Assembly: GCF_004664715.2 (NCBI RefSeq)
Contig: NC_051068.1
Span: 17,976,668 to 18,040,667, forward strand
Direction of reading: 5' to 3'
From: Peromyscus leucopus
Lineage: Eukaryota; Chordata; Mammalia; Rodentia; Cricetidae
Length of the DNA stretch: 64,000 bases
Part shown: in pieces, positions 9,868-23,642 of the stretch
Layout: every line of letters begins with the position of its first letter
Position numbering within the stretch: the stretch's first letter is position 1
Made by a program: the position numbers and the translations under genes
Notes under the pieces: model-generated
Databases searched by the model: none
Seen by the model: only the letters and a program-made list of their open reading frames with translations
Told to the model about the DNA's origin: nothing

Positions 9868-10727
9868 CTTCTTAGTTTGGGTTACTATAGTGATGAAATG
9901 CCATGACAAAAGCAACTTGGGGAGGAGAGGGTTAATTTGGGTTATGCTTTCAACTGTTCATCATGAAAGGAAGTCAGGACAGGAATGCAAACAGGGCAGG
10001 AACCTGGAGGCAGGAGCTGATGCAGAGGCCATGGAGCAGGCAGTGCGGTTTACTGGCTTGTTCCTCATAGCTTGCTCAGCCTGCTTTCTTATAGAACCCA
10101 GGACCACCAGCCCAGGGATGGTACTACCCACAATAGGCTGGCCCTCCCCCATCAATCACTAGTCAAGAGAATGTGCTATAGGCTGGCCTATAGCCCGGTC
10201 TTATAGAGGCATTTTCTCAGTTGAGGTTTGTTGGGGAATATCATTTTAAAGGGTGTTGCATTTTTTTTTTCCTACTGCTTTTGTTAACAATTTAAAGATG
10301 TAGTTGATTAAATAAAATTAACCTGTGAGCAGGAGATTGATTCAGCAAATAGCTGACAGGAAGTGTTAAGGAGGAACCACGTGTGGCAAGGGTTTTTTAA
10401 GTGGGGGCTGAGAGAAGGACGCTGGGATTTTTGGAAGACACCAGCAAAGGGGGAAGGTTAGCTACCAGCTATTCAGCCTCTCTGAGTGAGCAGAATCCCA
10501 CCTAAACTGTTGAATCATGAGTTCTTTAGATTTAGTTAAGTTCCTTTAGTAGCTTTGAAAGAGTTGGTGCCTTAGGGAACAAAATCCCCCCAGGCTGCAG
10601 CCCCTGTGGCCAAAGCTGTTGCATAAGGGCCAGCCACTGTAGATAATAAAAACCAGATAATAACAGAGGTTCCTTCCACTCAAATGACTTTAATTTGTGT
10701 CAAGTGGACACAAAACTATCCAGCACA
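9868..10727 (-). mobile_element. ERVL-MaLR LTR, antisense, interrupted by a younger LTR
   Basis: CTTAGTTTGGGTTACTATAG, AGCAACTTGGGGAGGAGAGG, GGCAGGAACCTGGAGGCAGG and AGGACCACCAGCCCAGGG form the antisense body of a common rodent MaLR LTR. A diverged copy lies at 20322-20660. The body stops at 10228 and resumes at 10672 with CCTTCCACTCAAATGAC to CAGCACA (10727). The interruption is the solo LTR at 10229-10665 plus its duplication. Confidence 0.8.
10229..10665 (+). mobile_element. ERV2-type solo LTR nested in a MaLR LTR
   Basis: The 437-bp element begins TGTTGGGGAATATCATT and ends CAGATAATAACA, with a perfect 6-bp duplication GAGGTT (10223-10228 and 10666-10671). The opening TGTTGGGGAATAT resembles the LTR at 42948, suggesting related families. 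AATAAA near the end supports plus orientation. It inserted after the MaLR copy it splits. Confidence 0.85.
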
Positions 10728-11096
10728 TAGAAAAATCTGGTTTAAAGGCACAGTTCAAGGTAGAGTGAACACTACCTTGTATGAGCTTTGAGTTTCATCC
10801 CCAACACTGCGAAAGAAAGCTGGATGGAGAAATAGTGTACCAAATGACACACAGTATCTACCCACTTTGGACATACTGGACCACTCTGCACTCTTCTAAT
10901 AGACATAAGAGCTGTGAACTCCATGGAATGTTCTATCCTGTTCTTTTGGAATACTCATCCCTGCTTCTTCCAGATTTCCTGTTTGCCTTTATTCTTTGAG
11001 ATATTTGAAGTTTCTCATAATCAGTTGTTAGGAGATTCCCCCATCCCCATGACTCCCCTCCTACCTCAAATTAAATGCTGAAATAAAAATGTAAAT

Positions 11097-11199
11097 TGGG
11101 ATTGGGTGCATGCCTATAATCTCAGTACTCAGGAGACAGAGACAGGAAGATCTCAAGTTCAAGTGATTCTGGGCTACACAGCAAGGCTCTGTCTCAAGG
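11097..11199 (+). mobile_element. B1-like SINE
   Basis: GGGTGCATGCCTATAATCTC, AGTACTCAGGAGACAGAGAC, TTCTGGGCTACACAGCAAGG and TCTGTCTCAAGG give a recognisable B1 with a poorly preserved 5' start. The tail has been replaced by a G-rich tract. Confidence 0.75.
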
Positions 11200-11200
11200 A

Positions 11201-11270
11201 CGGGAGTGGGGGGGTTGGGGGTTAGGTGGTGGCGGGGTGGGAGGGGTGGAGGGTATGGGGTGGGGGGAGC
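11201..11270 (+). repeat. G-rich tract
   Basis: About 70 bp is dominated by runs of 3-7 G on the plus strand, separated by short T, A or C loops (for example GGGGGGGTTGGGGGTTAGG). It lies exactly between a B1 and an RSINE1-like element, so it is probably an expanded tail or linker. Confidence 0.85.
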
Positions 11271-11460
11271 TGGAAACTAGCAGAAGTGCTTGCCACACAA
11301 GCTTGGTGATCTGAGTTCAAACCCCAGAACCATGTAAAGGTAGAAAGAAAGAACAAATTGCACAAAGCTGTCCTATGATCTCTATGTGTGACAGAGCGAG
11401 TATGTTACCTCCCACCACTACATAGACATCACACACACACAGATGACTGAAGTGAATAAA
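11271..11460 (+). mobile_element. RSINE1-like SINE
   Basis: GAAGTGCTTGCCACACAAGC, GATCTGAGTTCAAACCCCAG and AACCATGTAAAGGTAGAAAG match the tRNA-like head. They lead to CACACACACAC and GAATAAATAG. The head-then-CA-tail plan fits RSINE1. Confidence 0.65.
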
Positions 11461-11742
11461 TAGATGAAGAAAGCAGGTGCTAGAACCCAAGGAGGAACGT
11501 GATAGCACTATTTTAAAAGACTGAAAAACCAATCTTTAATAAACTGAATAGCTATTTCTCAAAAGAGAAATGCAAGTACCCAGAAAATACTTGAGGAAAC
11601 CATTTAACATGATTAGCCATTAAGTTTGGCTTACAGCAAATTAAAACTGCTTTGAGATTTTATCTCACCCCAGTTGGAGTGGCTATAATCAAGAAAACTT
11701 GCTGACAAGAATGTAGGGAAAGAGAAACCCTTTAAAAATATT

Positions 11743-11899
11743 TATTTTTAAGACAGGGTATCTCATGGAACCTAGCTGGCTCTAAACTTGCTATGCAGCT
11801 GAGGTGACCTTGACATTCTGATCCTCCTGCTTTTCCCTTCTGAGTGTTAGATTATAGATCTATATTCACTCCCATACCTATATCATCTATCTGTATCTC

Positions 11900-11964
<65 letters not shown>

Positions 11965-12060
11965 AACTACCATACTTGGCTTATTTGGTCTTGGAGAGCA
12001 AATCTAGGTCATTGTGCATGCTAGGAAAATACTCTACCAACAGAGCTATATCTCCAACCT
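11743..12060 (-). mobile_element. B4-type SINE, antisense, inserted in L1
   Basis: AAGACAGGGTATCTCATGG, CTAGCTGGCTCTAAACTTGC and TCCTCCTGCTTTTCCC are the reversed B1-like half. GTGCATGCTAGGAAAATACTC and CCAACAGAGCTATATC are the reversed ID-like head. ATATTTAT at both edges may be the target duplication. A TATC repeat has grown between the two halves. Confidence 0.75.
11900..11964. repeat. (TATC)n microsatellite
   Basis: About sixteen tandem TATC units lie in the linker of a B4-type SINE. The tract is nearly uninterrupted and likely length-variable. Confidence 0.9.
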
Positions 12061-12766
12061 CAAGAAGAACATATTTATTCACTGCTGGCAGGAATATAAA
12101 CTGGTATAGCCATTATGAAATCAGTATGGAGGGTCCTTATAAAATGAAAAAATAGAACTACTGTGTGATCTGGTTGGGTCACTCGAATAAATACCTGAAG
12201 GATTCTAACTCAGCATACCACAGAGATATTTGTACATCCATGCTTCTTATTGCTCTACTCATAATAGCCAGGGAATGTAATAAGATTGCATGTTGATCAA
12301 CAGATGAATGCATAAATGTGCTACATATACACAATGGACTTTTATTCAGCCACAAAGAAAAGTGAAATCATGCAGAAAAATGGATGTAGTTTTGGATTCA
12401 TGTTAAGCAAAATAAACCAAACTCAGAAAGACAAACACCACATTATTTTACATATGAAACTTAGCTTTAAAACTCTGTGTGTGTGTGTGTGGGGGGGCGC
12501 ATGTGTGGGCATGCTCATGTGCCTGTGTGTGACAGAGAGGAGGAGGAAGAGATCTTTAGGGCAGGAGAGAAAATAGGATACATGTGACCTGGAATGGGGA
12601 GGAAAGGAGACAGACAGGGGACAGTGGGGGGGAGAAGACTGCAAGGAGAGAGACACCAGTGAGAATGGGCATAATGACATCTATGTATAAAATGCCACAA
12701 TGAAAGCCACTACTCTATGCATTGACTTGAAATTTGATTTTAAAACTACATTAAAAATGATCTTTT

Positions 12767-12987
12767 CTGGAGCTGGAGAAATGGCTCGCTTAGTGATTAA
12801 GATCACTGGCTGCTCTTCCAGAGGACCTGGGTTCAATTCCCAGTATCCACATGGCAGCTCAGAACCATCTGTCACTCCAATTTCAGGGGAATCTGATACC
12901 CTCCTCTGGCTTCCACAGGTACTGCATATACTTGGTGCACAGACATACATGCAGGCAAAACAATCATATACATAAAATAAAAAGAGA
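12767..12987 (+). mobile_element. B2/B3 SINE, sense
   Basis: The head CTGGAGCTGGAGAAATGGC is followed by CACTGGCTGCTCTTCCAGAG, GGTTCAATTCCCAG and ACATGGCAGCTCAGAACC, then CTCCTCTGGCTTCCACAGG and an A-rich tail. GATCTTT flanks both sides (12759-12765 and 12988-12994). It lies directly after the L1 end. Confidence 0.9.
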
Positions 12988-13394
12988 GATCTTTAAAAAT
13001 TAGTTCCTTTTGTTTCATCAGATAATTACGATCTGATATCTTTAAATCATTCCCATGCTATTCTGTTTTGTTGTTTTTCTTTCTCCTTGGCATTTTTTTG
13101 CCCCTCCTTTTAGTATTATAACAACGAAGTTATAGACCCTGATTTTGAAAACAGCATTCGACTGCATGTTTAAATGTGGCTTCCTGGGAATACAGAGTCA
13201 AGTGCAGAATTCCAGATGTGGTCTGATAGGTCACGTGGCACTAGTTTTTCCTGATTGCTGAACCAGATGCTTTTTCTCAAGCAGTGGGGTATCAGCAGTC
13301 CCATCTTCTCAAACATTGAGAAGACCTATGAGCTCACGCTCTCAGCAGCCTGGCACCTTTCCTGTCCAGGGTTTAGGTATGCTTTCTGTTAGTG

Positions 13395-13690
13395 ATTGTG
13401 TAATAACTATATTCTTACATAAAGTAGCTTGAGGTATTTGCTCTGCCCATGACTTTGGGCTGTAGAGCCTGTAGGAGGCGGTGCTTCCTGCCGTTGTAAG
13501 TGACCTATTAAAAGGAGAGGAAGAAGGGTCGCATGCTCCTGCCTGTCAGATCAGAGGACCTCTTCAGCTGTCTACTCCGTTCTATATTCATGAGTGTATT
13601 TCCTCAATTTACCTTAATAAATTTCCCTAATACTTCTTGAACAGACTCCCATGAATTAATCTTAATAGGAGCTGGGAATTGTCTATTAGT
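13395..13690 (+). other. Possible unclassified LTR-like block
   Basis: A TATTAAAAGGAGAGG TATA-like motif (about 13506) is followed about 105 bp later by AATAAA (13617) and an AT-rich downstream stretch. That spacing fits an LTR U3-R-U5. I could not fix TG...CA ends or a target duplication, so this may be chance. Confidence 0.25.
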
Positions 13691-14464
13691 CTGCCTAACT
13701 CAAGTAAATAAGAACACACTGGAAATTCTAGTGTAAGAAGAGCTTGAGATAGTACATTTTTATATTAAGTAATACAGATTCATTTTTAAAATGGCCATAT
13801 AAAATGGCATCTTAATGGTACAATTTAATCATTGTTCTTATACTAAAATGATATACATTAGACACAATACATTTAATTAAAGAGTAATATGACATACATT
13901 AGAAAAAATTACATCAGCAAAGAAACTTCTATTAAAGTTCCGTTAAAGATCCTTCCAGTCTCATCCAGACCTGTGTCTTTAGCAAACAACTAAATGGTCA
14001 CTGTTGTTCCTTGATTGCATGTCCAGTCCTAGCCTGCCCTCTGTTTGCATGTGTATTTGACAGCACCGTTTGCATGCCTCAGAGAAGCCATGTTCTCCAT
14101 GTTCAAAGCTACGTTCAAGGTCATCATCCTTAGACCTGCTCCTCCTCCATGTTAGGAGGCAGGCCTGCCATCTGATCAGCTGTGTATGCTGGGAATAAAA
14201 CACTGATTGCTACTGTGGAACATTGAAGTGTGTCATTGTCGGAATTGTCTCCAATAAACTTACATGGGAAAATTTGAGTGTGTCCTTAAAAGGCCATAGC
14301 ATGTACTTAAGAAAGGAAAATAAGACATCCATTCTATAACTACTCTGATAAAACCTTTTAATGGTATTAAATCTGGGTAGTCTTTTGAATATATTACAGC
14401 TAACAGTTGCAAAATATTTCCTCGTGAATCTATGTAATAGTTATCCAGACTCAGAAATGTAGTC
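13691..14464. other. Unique DNA, no feature seen
   Basis: This is AT-rich sequence with no convincing repeat or exon. Confidence 0.4.
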
Positions 14465-14783
14465 TTTTTTCTTTTAATTGTATGTACAGGAGTGTGTAGG
14501 TGCCCACACATGAGCACTGGCATGCAGAGACCACAGCAGGACTAATCACATTCCTCTATTGCTTCCCACCTTCTTACAGTGAGACAGGAACACTGACTAA
14601 GCTGAAGGCTAAGCTCTTCAGCTAGGAAGGCTGGCCAGCAAGTGCTCGGATTTGCCTGGTGCACCAGTACTGGGGTTACGGGCAGCCATGCTCAGCTGAC
14701 TATGTGGGTGCTGGAGATTGGAACTTGGGGCCTCATGCTTACAAAGCAAGCCTCTTAGCCACTGAGCCATTTTTCCAGGACCT
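14465..14783 (-). mobile_element. B4/B3-like composite SINE, antisense
   Basis: The tail side (TGTATGTACAGGAGTGTG) leads through CAGTACTGGGGTTACGGGC, TGGGTGCTGGAGATTGGAAC and CTTAGCCACTGAGCCATTT. The last is the reverse of a tRNA-type A-box head. The central body is diverged. Confidence 0.65.
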
Positions 14784-15150
14784 GTATCCTTTTACTTTAT
14801 ACATTTGGACACTAGCAGAATCATTGAAGAGTAAGAGATCTGGAACTAGTAAAAGGATGGTATCTCAAACACACTCTGGACTTGGGTGCTCCACTTACAC
14901 TGCAAATAGAACAAAAACCATCTCTGCTATGTGTGGTAGCTTCTGTTCACATCCTGTTGTTAATACCCTTCATATGGAAAAATAAGTTCCTCTTATGTTG
15001 GAAAAGGTAAAATGTGTCTTTGTTGAATTGATGTTGTCAGTAAATTATCCATGATTACTAATAACATTGCCACTCCAGATGAACATAAACATCTCCTTTT
15101 TCTCAAGAAAACAAGAAATAACCTATGTTCCCTTTCTTTCTTCCTTCCTT

Positions 15151-15153
<3 letters not shown>

Positions 15154-15216
<63 letters not shown>
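15154..15216. repeat. (CT)n microsatellite
   Basis: About 31 CT units follow a pyrimidine-rich lead-in (15132-15153). It lies about 230 bp upstream of a (GA)n tract that is its reverse complement. Confidence 0.95.
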
Positions 15217-15219
<3 letters not shown>

Positions 15220-15443
15220 CTAAGCTGCCAGAAATTGAAAGCCAAACTGAAGCTTGTTAAAATCTATTTCTTCAGCTCTTAGACACAACACATTTTATTA
15301 AAGAATTAATGTGTCTTGACTCAGCACAAAGATTAAATTGCTAATGTAATATACTCCCAGATATTTGCAAATCATCAGAGAGCTGAGCTCTTAAAATCAT
15401 GGGCAGGTAACAGCTGCCTTCCTCATGTTTGTGATTTATGTAT

Positions 15444-17816
<2,373 letters not shown>

Positions 17817-17945
17817 TCAAGCATGGTGGTGCAAACCTTTTATCTTATGAGACAGTGCCCTGAGTGTGAAGCCAGCCTTGTCTACTTAGCGAGTTTAGCC
17901 AGGGCTACATCGTGAGACTTTGTCTCAAAAGACAAACAAAACCCA
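17817..17945 (+). mobile_element. B1-like SINE
   Basis: GTCAAGCATGGTGGTGCAAA, GTGAAGCCAGCCTTGTCTAC and GACTTTGTCTCAAAAGACAA form a diverged B1 with an A-rich tail. Confidence 0.7.
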
Positions 17946-18012
17946 CAGAGAGATAACTCTCACTAGTGTGGCATAGTTTCGCCACAGATATCAAGTGTTG
18001 AAAAACCTAAGT

Positions 18013-18232
18013 TGAGGGTTAGAGATACGGCTCAGTCAGTCAAGTGATTGCCGTGCAAGCCTGAGAACTTGAGTTCAGATCCCCAGAATCCAGTTAAAAA
18101 GCCAGGCACGGTGGCCAGAACCCTGGGCTTGCAGATGCAGCAAAGACAGGCGGGAATGCATTGGCCAGCCAGCCTAGCTGAACTAACCCATGAGCTTCAG
18201 GTTAAGTGAGACATCCTGTCTCAAGAAATAAT
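18013..18232 (+). mobile_element. B4-type composite SINE, sense
   Basis: The tRNA-like head (GGTTAGAGATACGGCTCAGT, GTGATTGCCGTGCAAGCC, GAGTTCAGATCCCCAG) is joined to GCCAGGCACGGTGGCC, CCAGCCAGCCTAGC and GACATCCTGTCTCAAGAA. This is the sense form of several antisense copies elsewhere in the window, such as 28305-28516. Confidence 0.75.
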
Positions 18233-18687
18233 GGCTGGAAGTATCTGGAAAAGGCCACTTTTATCGTCATTCTTAGGGAGGTGGCAATATACCTTCTTAA
18301 CATTTAATTCCCAGATAATATTCGTTTTCTCTAATTGTCCTAAAGAAGTCCTGTAGAGCTGATTTCTTCAAACCACGAAACACACTAATTATGGAGCATC
18401 AAGGCCCAGTTCCAACTTCAACAGGCCTGTGGGCATCTTTATATGTTTTAAGGATTCTTTAAATTGTTCTTAAAGTTCAGTCAAAGAAAGAAATAGCTCA
18501 TATTTTGTTTCAAGCATCTGAGGTTGGCTGCAACCAACATTTTATTTCCTAACATTTAATTAAAAATGACTTTGCTTTATTTAATTTCTATAAAATGTTA
18601 CAAGGATAAATTGAAATGTTTTCCACTGATCAATAAACAGGTAAAATTTCCCACTCTCAAAAGCTATGATACAAATTGTCCAAGCAG

Positions 18688-18889
18688 TGGAGAAAAGGCT
18701 CTGAGGTAGAGTGCTTGCTGCTCTTGTAGAGACCCCACATTCAGTTCCTAGCACCACATCTGGTGACTCACAGCCACCTAAAACTCCAGCTCCGGGGATC
18801 CAATGCCCTCTTCTGGCCTCCATGGGTAGGGGGACTCACATGCACACACCAACCCCAACACATAATTAAGAATAAATAAAAATTTAAAA
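18688..18889 (+). mobile_element. B2/B3 SINE, sense
   Basis: GTAGAGTGCTTGCTGCTCTT, CAGTTCCTAGCACCACATC, GGTGACTCACAGCCACC and CCCTCTTCTGGCCTCCATG match the B3 body. It ends in a CACACACC stretch and AATAAATAAAAATT. Confidence 0.85.
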
Positions 18890-19062
18890 CCAACATAGAG
18901 TTCCAAGGACAAAACAGCTGGAGAGTTAAAACATTAGAGTGTCTGCCTGAGACATGCTAATATATAGTGGTCTGAAATGATGACTATCAAATTAACTTCA
19001 TTGATTTAGAAAGGCTTTTGTGTGTCCTACTGGCTTCATTGGCAAACACAGGAAGAAGCTAT

Positions 19063-19208
19063 TTAGCTGGGCATCATGTAGGACACCGTAATCCTGGAAC
19101 TTTGGAGGCTGAGGCAGAAGGATTCCTGTAACTCCGAGGCCAGCCTGGGGTATAGGGTGAGTTCAGAACCAGCCTTGGCTACATAGCAAGACCCTGTCTA
19201 AAAGAAAT
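19063..19208 (+). mobile_element. B1 SINE with A/G-rich tail
   Basis: TAGCTGGGCATCATGTAGG, TGAGGCAGAAGGATTCC, GAGGCCAGCCTGGGGTATAG and CATAGCAAGACCCTGTCTAA give a full B1 body. AAGAAAAAGAAGAAAGG follows to about 19255. Confidence 0.8.
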
Positions 19209-19255
19209 ACAAGAAAAAGAAGAAAGGAACGTGAGAAGAAAGGAGAGGGAAGGAG

Positions 19256-20321
19256 AGAGCTACTAACATCTCTCTTGAATGCTGTTCTGTGCCTCAGAGG
19301 ACTTATTAGGGAAGTCCAACAGTGTTTTCCTTAAACTTCTGGCACTGTAAGATTAATCTGGTTGGGAAAATAAGATGGAAATAGGAATTGATTCTTTAAC
19401 GTTTATTCTCAGCAGTAGAAAATTAATTATTGAGTTGCTGTGAGAGAGCACCATTACTGAATTACTGATTCAGCTCTGAGCTATGAGTCATCCTAATAGG
19501 TGTAAAAGATTTAAGTCACAGCACATTTGGGATGAATAAGACGGCTCTTCCTCTTTTTTTCTAAACTCATTACCCTTCGGTTATGGGTGTCAGTGGGCTC
19601 TGCAGGAGTCCCAAAGCAGGCTAAGGAGGTGGCAGCTAGAGAAGACACTGACAGGCAGAGCATTGCTCTTGGCACCTCAGGATGCGGGTCCTGATTATCT
19701 GTGTTCATAGATAATATGCAGTTAGTAAGGAACTCTGAAAACGTTAATCAAATCATTCCCTCTAAAGGAAAAATGACTATCTATCTAAAGAAGTATCACA
19801 TTTACCACAACCAGACACCAGCATAAACACAGATTATTTCTTTCTGTTACAAAGCCCTGAAGATGAATAAGATAACCGTAGCATGTGGGCTGATGGCTCA
19901 TACTGATGTAACCTACAACAGAAACAAACCTCTCAAGATTGAGAACAAGTCAAATACAGGACTTAAGGTAGATGGCAAAGGACAGGTTATGTTTTTCTAG
20001 TATGGGATAGCTCCCTTTAACGCCTGAATTCCTCATCATAAAGAAAAGCAGACTAGGCTTGCTCTGCCCTCCCTTCTGTGAAGTCCTCTAGACGTGATAA
20101 GTGCTCTCTGGCGTCCCTTCTGGCTCTTTCCAGGAGTCCGGGTACTGCTTTGCGGTCAGGAAACAGAGGAAGATGAGTGCTGGTGCTCAACCTGCTTCTT
20201 CTTCTTCTTTTTTTTTTAATTCATTCTGAGACTCCAGCCCATTAATGATGTTACTCACATTAGAAATGGGTCTTCCCACTTCAATGAACTCTGTCTAGAA
20301 AGTCAGATGTGTTCAAATGCC
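19256..20321. other. Unique DNA, no feature seen
   Basis: There is no repeat or exon I can support. A short CTT/T-rich run occurs at about 20199-20217. Confidence 0.4.
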
Positions 20322-20660
20322 TGTCTTAGTTAGGGTTACTGTGGCTTTGATGAAACGGTAAAGCAAAGCAAGTTGGGGAGGAAAAGGTTTATTTGGCCTA
20401 CAATTCCCTATCACTGGTCATCATGGAAGGAAGTCAGGACAGGAACTCAAACAGGGCAGGAACCTGGAGGCAGGCACTGATACAGAGGCCATGGAGGGGT
20501 GCTGCTTATGGGCTTGTTCTTCATAGCTTGCTCAGCCTGCTTTCTTATAGAACCCAGGACCACCAGCCCTGGAGTAGCACCACCAACAGTGATCTGGCCC
20601 TTGCCCATCAATCACTAAGAAAATGCCCTACGGCTGAGCATTATAGAGGCATTTTCTAAC
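20322..20660 (-). mobile_element. ERVL-MaLR LTR, antisense, truncated
   Basis: It starts TGTCTTAGTTAGGGTTAC and contains AGTTGGGGAGGAAAAGG, AACCTGGAGGCAGGCACTG and GAACCCAGGACCACCAGCC. It matches the family of 9868-10727 and ends at GAGGCATTTTCTAA, losing the 5' third of the LTR. Confidence 0.8.
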
Positions 20661-21863
20661 CCCGTATAATAGAGCTCCAGTTCCATGGTAACTTACATGA
20701 AAAAGACCTAGGGATATTAGTGGTCTTGGTGTAATTAAGCAGCATGATTGAATGGATTTTAATCCATATGTTAAGCTGTATGGATAGAAACACAGCATCC
20801 AAGAGAAGAGAGACTATGGTCTTCCTGATCAAATTCACATCCTGCTCAAGGACCCTCATTTTGTAAAGAAGACTGGGAAGTGGTAAAATGTCTTAATGTA
20901 ATATTTAAAAAATGTACAGCTGCTGGAGATGTTTATCTTATAAAGTAGGTGACCACAGGCAGATGCGATCTGTATCCCCATTGGCAGACTCTTCTTGGCT
21001 AACACACAGAAAGGGTTGAACCATTTGGTTTGACTTCAGAGAACAGAACTGCTCACTTGTGTAAGAAGGCCGTAAGCTTTTATTTAAAGCAAAGAGTTTT
21101 CTAATAATTAAAAAAATATCCTAACTATAAAATTGACTACTCTCTGGAGTGAAAATTCCCCATTACTGGGACTGAATAAACAAAGACCGTTTAAACACAA
21201 ATTAAGGATCACAAACAGGAAAATCCATGGCAACCTGAGCAGCGCAGTTATTGCCAAGCCTCAGCTGCAGTCCTGATGCCTGCCTTGGAGGGCTAGTGAC
21301 AGCAGACCTTGAAGCCGGACCACACAGGTTCAGCTGCACAAGCCCGCCCCTCAAATCACTGGGAGACCTGAAAAAGTTACTCACCTCTCTCCACTTATTT
21401 CCTCATCTGTAAACTGGGGATACTTGAAATGTTCTGGACATCAGTTTGGTTAGTTAACATCAAGCACCCAGAGGAATGCCTGGTGGACAGCCATGTTTCC
21501 TCGGAGTGATCATGAGAAAGAATGGAGGTTCTAAGGACAGCAGAGTTCCCTTCACACTCCTGTATCAGTGTCCTCACCCACTTCCACACCGATGTTAGGA
21601 ACTCTCCCTGCATCTTGTTCCACTACCACAGCACCACTAATGGAACTCACTTGTCCCTGGGTCAAGCCATAAAATATGAACTAAATGTCTTCTTGTCTAA
21701 AGAAGTTACAGACAGGTATGTCATCTTCTTGAAAGTCACCTCCTTGAGGGATAGGAACTGCAGGAGGCCATAAATGCCTATATAGATAACTAGGTCTCAG
21801 GATTGCTCGGCAGGCCGCTGGCTGGCTGTTGCCCTCTTCAGAACATGTAATCCTTGAATTTGG
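20661..21863. other. Unique DNA, no feature seen
   Basis: There are no recognised repeats. Several short open frames lack any protein signature. Confidence 0.4.
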
Positions 21864-22246
21864 ACATTATTATTGTAAGAGCCAGAGGAAGTGGATGACT
21901 CCAAGTAAACAGTGTCACCCAGACACAACAGGGCTGATGCACATATGATTTGATAGAGTATGGACAAGTCCTGGGCAAATTCATGCCAGACAAAGTACCA
22001 GCACAGAGAAGGGAAAGTGAGCACAAAGACCCACCTCTAACCCAGAAGCTACTTGCAATTGATGCCTGCTGGCAGAGAAAAAAAAAAAAAAACACAAAAC
22101 AGTTTTCTCCAGTGGGATGACATTGGGCATATCAGCCACACCCCAGGGTAGGCCTCATGCTCAGGTGTAGTTGAACAACACAAACTGGATTCCATGTTTT
22201 GGAGGGAGCTTTGTTTTGGCTATGGTTTGGTGGCTTTTGTCTTTGG

Positions 22247-22280
<34 letters not shown>

Positions 22281-22420
22281 GTTTTCTTTTTTTTTTAAGA
22301 GAAAGAGAAATAACATGAAGATGGGTGGGTAGGAAGGAGGGGAGGATTTGAAAGGACTTGGGAAAGGAGGAAGAATTATGATCAAAATATATTGTATACA
22401 GTTTTGAAAATAATTTTTAA
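21864..22420 (+). mobile_element. LINE-1 (Lx-like) 3' UTR, sense
   Basis: GTGGATGACTCCAAGTAAAC, GGGCTGATGCACATATGA, AGTTTTCTCCAGTGGGATG and TGATCAAAATATATTGTATAC are the plus-strand versions of the landmarks in the antisense L1 at 31818-32330. It is 5' truncated at about 21864 and contains the family's polypyrimidine/polypurine tract (22230-22300). Confidence 0.8.
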
Positions 22421-23073
22421 AGTATTTTCAAAGTGACTGAAAGTCTATGAAACTGCAGGCTAAGGATAAAGCCCTCATTCTGCAATTTGTCCATCACAAG
22501 TGATGGCTATTTTAAAATAGTAATGTACTTATAAATGGTTAAAGAAATCTGTCTGTTCAGCAACCATGAACCAATTTCTCTAAAAGCCAATTAAGGTACA
22601 TTTTTAACATTTAGGGACCTAGCTGACATTTCCTATTCACCTAAATCTCCTTTCTCTTCGTTAGGTCAGCGATTCTCTTTTATGTATGTGTTTTATTATG
22701 AATTATTCTACTCTATTATTCTACTAAATCAATAACATTTTAAAGCTGTATATATCCTACAATTTCTGTCCTACACTGCGAATCCACAGTATGGTCTCTG
22801 GGGCTCTTCTGTCATCGTTCTCAATGAGGTGACATTATTGACACTTCATTTGGGTTTTATTAGTAAATGCTCCAACATCCATGACTGATGAACAGAAGAT
22901 GCTAAACCAAGAGGCTGCTAAAATGAAGTGGTCCTGAGTCAGCCCCAGCTGGCAGTAAATACAGATAGGCTGGTGAGGGGAAATGGGATGGCGTAGGAGC
23001 TTTCTAAGCTGTTTGTAAGTAAACTACTGCTGTCATCTCCATAACTTCATTCATTTGTAAGTTGAAAGTAATC
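22421..23073. other. Unique AT-rich DNA, no feature seen
   Basis: There are no repeats or exons that I can support. Confidence 0.4.
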
Positions 23074-23398
23074 CCGAGGGATTGGTGAGATAGACAGATC
23101 AGTTGGCAAGATGCTTGCCAGGCAAGAACGAGAGCACTTGAATTAAGATCCCCAGTGCCAACGTAATAGGCTGAACATGGTGACACATGCCTGTATTATC
23201 TTAGTGCAGGGAAGGTAGATGCAGAAGGATCCCTAAAGTTCCTGACCAGCTAGTCTTGCCATATCAGTGAGTTCCAGATTAGTGAGAAACCCTGTTTTTA
23301 AAAATAAATAAGATGGAGAGCTCTAGAGGAAAACATGATTTTAGCATCTCGCCTCCACATGTAAGCACACACATGCACACATAGACATGCACACATGT
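23074..23398 (+). mobile_element. B4-type composite SINE with CA-rich tail, sense
   Basis: The head GGGATTGGTGAGATAGAC, AGATGCTTGCCAGGCAAG and GATCCCCAGTGCCAACG is followed by GACACATGCCTGTATTATC. Then come GAGAAACCCTGTTTTTAAAA and the extension CTCGCCTCCACATGTAAGC with CACACA. This is the longest, most complete sense copy of this type here. Confidence 0.75.
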
Positions 23399-23400
23399 AG

Positions 23401-23475
23401 ATGTAATGGTCTTATTAAATAAGAAACACGGAGCCAAATGCAGAGTTAAAAGCCCAGGGAGGTCAGAGCAGCAGA
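23401..23475 (-). mobile_element. Fragment of the B1-bearing LTR family (tentative)
   Basis: GGTCTTATTAAATAAGAAAC, GGAGCCAAATGCAGAG and GGTCAGAGCAGCAG resemble the reverse complement of the 3' portion of the LTR at 2940-3432. It interrupts a CA-rich tail that resumes at about 23480. Confidence 0.35.
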
Positions 23476-23642
23476 CACATACCACATGCACATGCATGAA
23501 CACATACACACATGTAACACACACAGTAATCCTAAGCAAACAAATAGAACAGTGGCTGTGGCCTGACACCAAGACCAACATCATACCTGTGTTATTACTA
23601 GCTTTACCACTCAGAATTTTAGGATTTTAAAAAGAAGAATAT

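Larger units (their letters stand above)
11550..12766 (+). mobile_element. LINE-1 ORF2 C-terminus and 3' UTR, sense, split by a SINE
   Basis: The first part (11550-11742) contains ATTTTATCTCACCCCAGTTG and GGAGTGGCTATAATCAAG. The second (about 12061-12766) contains TTTATTCACTGCTGG, CAACAGATGAATGCATAAATG and CACAATGGACTTTTATTCAG, then 3' UTR. These are standard L1 landmarks for the end of ORF2. The frame is broken by stops and indels, so it is an old, dead copy. The SINE at 11743-12060 separates the halves at AACCC / TATTCACTGC. Confidence 0.85.
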
